A stretch of DNA of 34,539 nt from positions 1 through 34,539 of IMG/VR virus record IMGVR_UViG_3300047319_000748; one strand, written 5' to 3'. The position numbers were made by a program, and so were the translations under genes. This stretch comes from a virus. Under the pieces are notes generated by a model that saw only the letters and a program-made list of their open reading frames with translations, was not told the DNA's origin and ran no database searches. Positions 29,546 to 34,539 of this stretch are shown one piece after another; within the stretch, counting starts at the first letter, position 1, and each line of letters starts with the position of its first letter.

Positions 29546-29631
29546 GATGAACGCTCCCTTGACGCAGGGCCCGAACGGACGATCGGGCGCCCAACCAGAC
29601 GCGGTCAGACGCCCGTCGCGACTCGGTCGGC

Positions 29632-31647
29632 TTACGCCTTGTAGGCCGAGTTGTAGATGTAGCGCGCCGCGCCGGTGCGGCGGAGCTTCCAGTTGACCTC
29701 GCGCGTCGCCTTCAGGCCGACCAGCCCCGACTGCCAGAAGCTGACCAAACTTGCGCCCGTGCCGGTCACGCCGCTCTGCGAGGACGCGTCTACCATTTCC
29801 ACCGACGCCTGATCGCTCGCATCCACCGTAACCACGCCGTCGTCGGCCAGGTAGATGTCGCCAGCCTTGACCGCAACGATGATGTTCGAGATCGGCGACC
29901 CGATGTTGACCATCGCCGTCGTCGTGATGACCGGGATGCCCACGAGGAGCCCGCCCGCCATCGTCAGGCCGGGGAACAGCGGCACGCCGAGCGAGCTGAC
30001 CATCAGCGAGATGTTCAGCGCATCGATCGTGGACATGATCAGCACCATGTCATCGACCGAGAAGTTCAGCGTCGTGAACGTCGCGAGCAGCGTCGTCAGG
30101 TCCGTGCGTAACTGCGTCGACGTCGTGCCGGTCGTCAGAATAGGCGTCGTCTGGTTCGTGATCGACGCCGGCGAGACGTTGGCGACCGCGTTCTTCGACG
30201 GGTCGATGAGGTCCTTGTCCATCTTCGCTATGAGCGCGGCCGCGATGTCGTCGCGCACCTTGAGCTCAGCGTTCGGATTCGAGAACCGGATCTCCTCCTT
30301 CGTCAGGACCGCGAGCGCCGCGAGCTTCGACCAGGTGAGGGCGGTCGTGAAGCTGGTCGCCTTGCTCAGCAGCGCCGGCAAGCCTTCCCCAACCCAGCTC
30401 GCGGTGAGCCCGGCCGAGAAGCCCGTCACGCGCGTGTTGAACGGCACCTTCCGAAGCGACGGGATCTGAACGCCGGCGACGTTGGTCCCAAACTTCCCGA
30501 GGATCGTCTGCGGCCGCAGGAAGTTGATGAAGTCGTCCATGATGTTGTACGGGACGAGTTCCGACGCCCACCCGCTGACGGTCGTCGCGGCGCCGCCGAC
30601 CGCGGCGCGCTGCTGGAGCGCCTGCCGCTGGATCGGGTCCATCATCTGGTAGTCGATCATCTTGATCAACTCTGGCGCAGCGTCGCCGTAATTGCGCTTG
30701 GCGATCTCGCGCGCCTCGAACTCGTTGCCGCGGGCCATGCCCACACACATCGAGTATCTGGCGAACATCACACCTGGCTCGAGTTGCCGCGACGCAACCG
30801 AGACGTGCAACGGCTGCACGGGTCGCGCGGCGCGCGTGTCGGCCGCCGCTTCCGGCGTCGTGCCGTCGATCGGCCGCGCCGTCTGCTTCGCACGCTCTTC
30901 CGCCGCGCGGAGCCGCACGAGCTGCTTATCGATCTCCTTGACCTCGCCCTCGAGCTGGTCGTGCTCGTCCTGCTCCTCAGCCGCGAGTGTGACGCCCTCG
31001 TCGCTCGACTTGGCGAGCAACTCGTCCATCCGAGCGGCCTTCGCCTGGCGCTCGGCTTCCCAGGTCTTGATCTGTTCCGTAAAAGTTTTCTTCATGGTTG
31101 GTTTGGGACGGTCCGAGGCGCCGGACGTTTGACGAACGACGCGCGGGCGGCCGGGCGCGGCTGGGCCGACGTCGAGTGAACGAATCATCTGGATGGTGCA
31201 GTCGGCGTTCGCAGGGATCGTCACGGCGGACAATTCGACCCACGCCCAGCGGATGAACCTGAAGCCGCCAGTCACCTTGTCGTAGGTCTCCTCGAGCGAC
31301 CGGAAGCCGATCGACAGGCCGGTGACGAGCCCTTCGCGCATGCTCTGCCACGCCATGTCGAGGCGGTCCTTCAGCATCCCCGGCTCGGCGACCTTGGCGA
31401 TCTGCGCCTTGATCTCGATGCCGTCCTTGGTCGTCTTCGCGGCGATGACGTTGCCGATCGGCGAGCGTGAGTCGTGTTGCCAGAGGAGCGGGATGGGGAG
31501 CGTGTATTCGGCGCCGTCGGATTCGACGACGTCACCGTAGGAGTCGGTTGATGGCGTTGTCGCGATGCCGGTCAGGATGCGCTGCTCGGCGTCGACTGAT
31601 TTGATTTTGATGATGGAGTATGCGCGGCGCAGTTTTGGATCTGCCAT
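29632..31647 (-). CDS. Fused prohead protease and major capsid protein (HK97 fold)
   Basis: 671 residues in one frame. Residues 1-160 are the protease: LLWQHDSRSPIGNV places His58 as the catalytic His, and TGLSIGFRSLEE places Ser112 as the nucleophile (S78-like). A linker follows, then a charged coiled-coil delta/scaffold region (185-260: MKKTFTEQIKTWEAERQAKA and on). The capsid domain begins near 285 and includes VPYNIMDDFINFLRPQTILG, LTASWVGEGLPALLSKATSF and DDMVLIMSTIDALNISLMVS. An internal ATG at 31095 (Met185) has no ribosome site, so separate capsid synthesis is unlikely. Self-cleavage after assembly would release the capsid protein. The start lies in a small hairpin. Confidence 0.92.
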   Translation of the reverse strand: MADPKLRRAYSIIKIKSVDAEQRILTGIATTPSTDSYGDVVESDGAEYTLPIPLLWQHDSRSPIGNVIAAKTTKDGIEIKAQIAKVAEPGMLKDRLDMAWQSMREGLVTGLSIGFRSLEETYDKVTGGFRFIRWAWVELSAVTIPANADCTIQMIRSLDVGPAAPGRPRVVRQTSGASDRPKPTMKKTFTEQIKTWEAERQAKAARMDELLAKSSDEGVTLAAEEQDEHDQLEGEVKEIDKQLVRLRAAEERAKQTARPIDGTTPEAAADTRAARPVQPLHVSVASRQLEPGVMFARYSMCVGMARGNEFEAREIAKRNYGDAAPELIKMIDYQMMDPIQRQALQQRAAVGGAATTVSGWASELVPYNIMDDFINFLRPQTILGKFGTNVAGVQIPSLRKVPFNTRVTGFSAGLTASWVGEGLPALLSKATSFTTALTWSKLAALAVLTKEEIRFSNPNAELKVRDDIAAALIAKMDKDLIDPSKNAVANVSPASITNQTTPILTTGTTSTQLRTDLTTLLATFTTLNFSVDDMVLIMSTIDALNISLMVSSLGVPLFPGLTMAGGLLVGIPVITTTAMVNIGSPISNIIVAVKAGDIYLADDGVVTVDASDQASVEMVDASSQSGVTGTGASLVSFWQSGLVGLKATREVNWKLRRTGAARYIYNSAYKA

Positions 31648-31659
31648 CGTGAGATGGCA
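31642..31659 (-). promoter_or_regulatory. Hairpin containing the protease-capsid start codon
   Basis: TGCCATC-TCAC-GATGGCA on the minus strand is a seven-base perfect inverted repeat with a four-base loop, and the ATG lies in its second arm. No good Shine-Dalgarno precedes it. This could lower or time initiation of the most abundant virion protein. Effect is inferred. Confidence 0.35.
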
Positions 31660-31674
31660 TCTTACGCCTGGTCA

Positions 31675-31700
31675 GATGACACCTGAGTATTTATTACAAA
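31675..31700 (-). promoter_or_regulatory. Possible promoter patch before the capsid gene
   Basis: A short AT-rich run (TTTTGTAATAAATACT on the minus strand) overlaps the end of the ribbon-helix-helix-like gene and stands out from GC-rich surroundings. It contains TG-T-AATAAT-like extended -10 elements, but no convincing -35. Weak support only. Confidence 0.2.
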
Positions 31701-31903
31701 ACCCCATTCGGCTTCAGGTGCAGGATGACAATCGAGCGAAGGACGGACGAGACTGATTCGCCCCGTTCGGTTGCGAGCGCTTCTAACCGGCGATGTGTCG
31801 GCGCGGAGAGCCGCGTCAGCGCCGACACGGACGGGACGCCTGGCGAGAGACTTGGTCTGCCGCCTCGCCGCAAGCGCGCCGTTCTTGGATCGTCGTCGTT
31901 CAT
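31694..31903 (-). CDS. Small ribbon-helix-helix-like protein
   Basis: 69 residues from an ATG at 31903 that overlaps the terminase stop (ATGA). After a basic, Pro-rich N-terminus, SALTRLSAPTHRRLEALATE then RGESVSSVLRSIVILHL has the strand-helix-helix pattern of RHH proteins. It may bind DNA or regulate late gene expression. It sits between terminase and capsid genes, where a regulator is unexpected. Confidence 0.72.
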   Translation of the reverse strand: MNDDDPRTARLRRGGRPSLSPGVPSVSALTRLSAPTHRRLEALATERGESVSSVLRSIVILHLKPNGVL

Positions 31904-33591
31904 GATGCCCCTCCAGCCCCAATAACCAGGAGTTGATATTTCGGTTCAATCGTGACCGGTTGCCGGACCCACAACGCCAGTCCCATGTCGAGCGCCACTT
32001 GTCCGTCAATCTTCTCCGCGGCCCGTTCCTTGTCCGGCCGCACTTCGCCGCGCAGCCCATGCCGCAGAATATAGTTGCTCGCCATCCACGTCAGGATCTC
32101 GTTGCCGCCGTGACAGAGCGCGCCGTTCGCAATGAGCGCGCCCTTGCGCTTGATCGCCTCGTTCAACTGGAAGCCCTGCGGCTGGTCGACCATGTCAACG
32201 CCGGCGCCGATGAGGTGCTGCGCCATCTGCTCCGCGAACCGTTTGTCATACCCGACCGACTTGATGCCCTCCTCCAGACAATCGCGTTTCACCGTCTCCT
32301 CGATCTCGTCGTAATCCGTCGTTGGCCCTTCCGTGACATCGAGCAGACCGAGCCGACGCCAATGGGCATAGGACCGATCCGGATACTTCTCGAGCGCGAT
32401 ATCAGGCAACCAGAAGCGCGCGCGGACGCCGACGCGGCCATCGACCAGGAAGTAGAGCTTGACGAACGCGCTGATGTCGTCCGTCTGGCCGAGGTCAAGG
32501 CCGCCGAGCTTCAGCGGCGCGGCCGAGAGTTCGGCGTCGGTCGGCGACGGCCGGCACGCCTGCCACGCGCGCATGTCGATCCCCGGCGTCCGCGACTGCG
32601 TCCAGACGCAGAAATTCAGACGCAGGACCGTGCTGCGCTCGCTCGGGATATGCTGCGCGTTCGCCACCTGCCGGTCGAGATAATCCTGCATGATGACCGC
32701 GCCGAGATTGGGGTTCGCCTTCGGATGACAGGTCGTGTCCGTAAACGGATCGTCGCCCTCGTCGAGCGCGCAGACGTAGGCGAAGAGCTGCTCATCGTGG
32801 ACAACGCCGGTCAGCATCTTCTCGGAATGCTCGTGGTGTTGCCAGCAAATCGTCGTCCGGTCGAACCCGCTGTTCGTAATGCTGAACGAAAGTGGCTGCT
32901 TCCGGCGCTTCATGCCAGCGCGCATCTTGTTGACGACGACGGCATCGGCGTATTCGTGCTCCTCGTCGAAGATGACGACGTGCGGCCGCGGGCCCGACTT
33001 GCCGCGCTTCTCTTTCGTCAGCGGTCGAAACCATGAATAGGTCGGCGCGTAGGCGAGATTATCCTTGCCGCGATAGATGAGTTCGCAGAGGTCGGGCGAG
33101 ACCTCAACCATGCGGTCAGCGTCCCGCCAGCAGATCCGCGCCTGGTCCATGCCCGTCGCGACCGAGTAGACCTCAGCGGCTTGTTCGCCGTCGAGCAGCA
33201 TCGCATACAGGCCGATGCCGGCCGCGAGCGGCGTCTTCGCGTTGCCTTTCCCTTCTTCGATGTAGACGTCGCGGAATCGCCGATACCCAGTCTCGAGCAT
33301 CCACCCGAAGATCGACCCGACAATGAACGTATTCGCTGGCGTCAGGAGGAAGCGGATCGGTTCACCCGTGATCTCGTCGAGCGTGTCCGGCAAGCGGAGC
33401 GTCTGCTCGAAGAACTCGATGATGAGATCCGCCTTCTTCGCGTTGAACCGGAAGCCCTTCGGATGCCCGCTTTTCTGCGCCTCCATCGTCCGATCGTTGA
33501 GATGGCGCTGGCAGGCGAGCCGCACGAGCGGACCGGCGACGATCTCGCGGTCGACGACCTGCCGGGCATAGAGGTCGACGCGGTGGGTCAT
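31900..33591 (-). CDS. terL: Large terminase subunit
   Basis: 563 residues from an ATG at 33591, thirteen bases after the small subunit. The first lines match the HK97-type family: YARQVVDREIVAGPLVRLAC. Motifs are a Walker A-like GKGNAKT (114-120), Walker B VVIFDEEHE (205-213) and the nuclease part with GGLDLGQTDDIS (363-374), VGYDKRFAEQM and DGQVALDMGLALW (529-541). It is the ATPase and nuclease that packages DNA into the prohead. The C-terminus ends with a four-base overlap into a small RHH-like gene. Confidence 0.95.
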   Translation of the reverse strand: MTHRVDLYARQVVDREIVAGPLVRLACQRHLNDRTMEAQKSGHPKGFRFNAKKADLIIEFFEQTLRLPDTLDEITGEPIRFLLTPANTFIVGSIFGWMLETGYRRFRDVYIEEGKGNAKTPLAAGIGLYAMLLDGEQAAEVYSVATGMDQARICWRDADRMVEVSPDLCELIYRGKDNLAYAPTYSWFRPLTKEKRGKSGPRPHVVIFDEEHEYADAVVVNKMRAGMKRRKQPLSFSITNSGFDRTTICWQHHEHSEKMLTGVVHDEQLFAYVCALDEGDDPFTDTTCHPKANPNLGAVIMQDYLDRQVANAQHIPSERSTVLRLNFCVWTQSRTPGIDMRAWQACRPSPTDAELSAAPLKLGGLDLGQTDDISAFVKLYFLVDGRVGVRARFWLPDIALEKYPDRSYAHWRRLGLLDVTEGPTTDYDEIEETVKRDCLEEGIKSVGYDKRFAEQMAQHLIGAGVDMVDQPQGFQLNEAIKRKGALIANGALCHGGNEILTWMASNYILRHGLRGEVRPDKERAAEKIDGQVALDMGLALWVRQPVTIEPKYQLLVIGAGGAS

Positions 33592-33604
33592 GAGCCGTGG
33601 CGGG

Positions 33605-34156
33605 TCATGCGCCGATGTCGGGCTTCGCGACAGCAATCGGCTGACGGAGCGACCGGGCGCGGGCCTGCAGCTCGGCAATCTTCGACGTCGGCCTGGTCCG
33701 CGGATCGGGGAGCTGGCTGTGACCCGTCCATGCCGTCTTCGTCCGGGCAATCGCCGTCAGCCCGAGCTCGCCGGCTAATGACGTCTTCTTCTCCACCCAA
33801 CCCCGCGCCTGCGCGTCCAGCATCTTGATGAGATGGACGTCGTAGTCCTTCTGCCGCCACGCCGCATGCAGCCGGCGCGTCGTCGCCTCCGTCCAATAGC
33901 AGGCGCGGCAATAGTCGACAAGCGTCAGTGTATCCGCAGGTGTCAACATTTTGGCGCTCGCGAGGATTGGCGCGATGCGGTCCCAGAACTTCCGCTCGAT
34001 CGGCTGCAAATCCGCAGGCGCGGGTACGTCCGACTCAACCGGAGGCAACGTGTCCGGCTTGTCGGCGTCCGGCACCGTGTCGTGATGATGCGGCCGCGTC
34101 CGCGCGCCGCGCAGTTCGCGGAGACCCGCTGGCGTCGGATGTCTACCTCGTCCCAT
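33605..34156 (-). CDS. terS: Small terminase subunit (P27-like)
   Basis: 183 residues from an ATG at 34156 with CAGGAG nearby, which decides it over upstream Met codons that would add an Arg-rich, unlikely N-terminus. After GRGRHPTPAGLRELRGARTR the typical P27-type pattern appears: ADLQPIERKFWDRIAPILAS, KMLTPADTLTLVDYCRACYW, then LAGELGLTAIARTK, which is the conserved LG-L-x-P/x-R element near the end. It recognises the packaging site. The start overlaps the preceding gene by 14 bases. Confidence 0.88.
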   Translation of the reverse strand: MGRGRHPTPAGLRELRGARTRPHHHDTVPDADKPDTLPPVESDVPAPADLQPIERKFWDRIAPILASAKMLTPADTLTLVDYCRACYWTEATTRRLHAAWRQKDYDVHLIKMLDAQARGWVEKKTSLAGELGLTAIARTKTAWTGHSQLPDPRTRPTSKIAELQARARSLRQPIAVAKPDIGA

Positions 34157-34469
34157 GGGTCTGCTCCTGATTCTGATTCTGGTTCTGATAGAGCGCCTCG
34201 CGCGCTGCGCAAAACGGGCATTGAGGCGGCGCATCAGCCCAGGCCTTGTGCCTGCCGCAGCCAAAGTAGAGGCCCGGCCCCTCGTCGTCCGGCACGGAAG
34301 CCGCATCAAGGACTGCGTCTGGTATCCAAATCGACGCCTCTACAAACGCTCCCCCGACAGTCGGCCACACCGTCGCCGTCTCGGACACCCGCACCGCGGC
34401 CGTCCTCAACTGCATCGCCGCCCGACGATACGCCTGATACCGATACCGCGCCTCCGCATGCTCGCTCAT
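34143..34469 (-). CDS. Small protein with Cys/His motif before the terminase
   Basis: 108 residues; the ATG at 34469 has GGGAGGAT nine bases upstream, so it is preferred over an upstream start at 34526. LYFGCGRHKAWADAPPQCPF followed by C gives a C-x2-H... C-x2-C zinc-like arrangement. The C-terminus has three Gln-Asn repeats (QNQNQNQEQT) encoded by a short DNA repeat near 34167-34189. Possibly a DNA- or terminase-associated protein; no family recognised. Confidence 0.68.
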   Translation of the reverse strand: MSEHAEARYRYQAYRRAAMQLRTAAVRVSETATVWPTVGGAFVEASIWIPDAVLDAASVPDDEGPGLYFGCGRHKAWADAPPQCPFCAAREALYQNQNQNQEQTHGTR

Positions 34470-34497
34470 CACGCCTATCCTCCCAGCTTCGCTAGAC

Positions 34498-34539
34498 TTA
34501 CGCCCGACGACGCGATTTACGTCCAAGCGTGTGTTTGGT
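34498..34539 (-). CDS. Possible 3' end of an upstream gene
   Basis: The frame from the window edge reads TKHTLGRKSRRRA and stops at TAA 34500-34498. The basic end would fit an HNH-type or other small DNA-binding protein that commonly precedes terS, but 13 residues are too few to decide. Confidence 0.25.
   Translation of the reverse strand, partial: TKHTLGRKSRRRA

Noticed and set aside
29569-29588. GC-rich six-base hairpin (TCGGGC/GCCCGA arms) after the capsid gene, considered as a terminator
   Set aside because: The stem is short, the loop is eight bases and there is no T run on the minus strand, so I do not call it a terminator.
31093-31095. Internal ATG as separate start of the capsid gene
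   Set aside because: No Shine-Dalgarno sequence upstream and the frame is continuous with an intact protease domain.
1-34539. tRNA genes, CRISPR arrays, insertion sequences, diversity-generating retroelement
   Set aside because: I saw no cloverleaf-like stretch, no spaced repeats, no transposase and no reverse transcriptase gene. Absence by eye is not proof; dedicated scans would be needed.

Overview
The window is one late, virion-structural block of a tailed double-stranded DNA phage or prophage with a long non-contractile tail (siphovirus type, HK97-like head). I cannot name the host. The DNA is GC-rich, nearly every gene lies on the minus strand, and genes are packed with GTGA/ATGA start-stop overlaps and Shine-Dalgarno sites of the AGGAG type, so the host is a GC-rich bacterium. 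There is no integrase, repressor, replication or lysis enzyme gene here, so lifestyle is open. Transcription runs from the right end (about 34.5 kb) to the left.

Right end, 34.5-27.9 kb: small zinc-motif protein, small terminase (P27 type), large terminase, a ribbon-helix-helix-like protein, a single-chain prohead protease/major capsid fusion, a small protein and the portal. The capsid gene precedes the portal, the reverse of the usual order.

27.9-21.7 kb: accessory virion-like genes. These are a collagen-like protein, a coiled-coil protein, a secreted FN3-like protein, two cysteine-rich zinc proteins, two unrecognised virion-like proteins, a concanavalin-fold-like protein, a Trp/Pro repeat protein whose C-terminus copies the tail-completion protein, and a second collagen-like protein with a carbohydrate-binding-like module.

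21.7-14.4 kb: a sugar/methyl island. It holds a DUF115-like protein, a CgeB-like glycosyltransferase, four family-2 glycosyltransferases, a SAM methyltransferase and a B12-binding radical SAM protein, plus a 36-residue membrane peptide and a small zinc ribbon. Inside it sits a short AT-richer two-gene unit on the plus strand (19615-20143) with its own promoter, an overlapping inverted repeat and a 43-residue ribbon-helix-helix protein.

14.4-3.9 kb: connector, head closure, HK97 gp10-like and tail-completion genes, another CgeB-like glycosyltransferase, tail tube, a tail assembly chaperone pair joined by a -1 frameshift (A AAA AAC at 10282-10276), tape measure and a large tail-tip/fibre protein. 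Left end, 3.9-0 kb: small proteins including two with one membrane segment, then two large tail-fibre/glycan-processing-like proteins, the last cut by the window edge.

Because the sugar genes are translationally linked to neck and tail genes, my reading is that they are made late and decorate the virion with methylated glycan, with the collagen-like, FN3-like and repeat proteins as possible acceptors. That is inference. No gene-free stretch exceeds about 100 bases.
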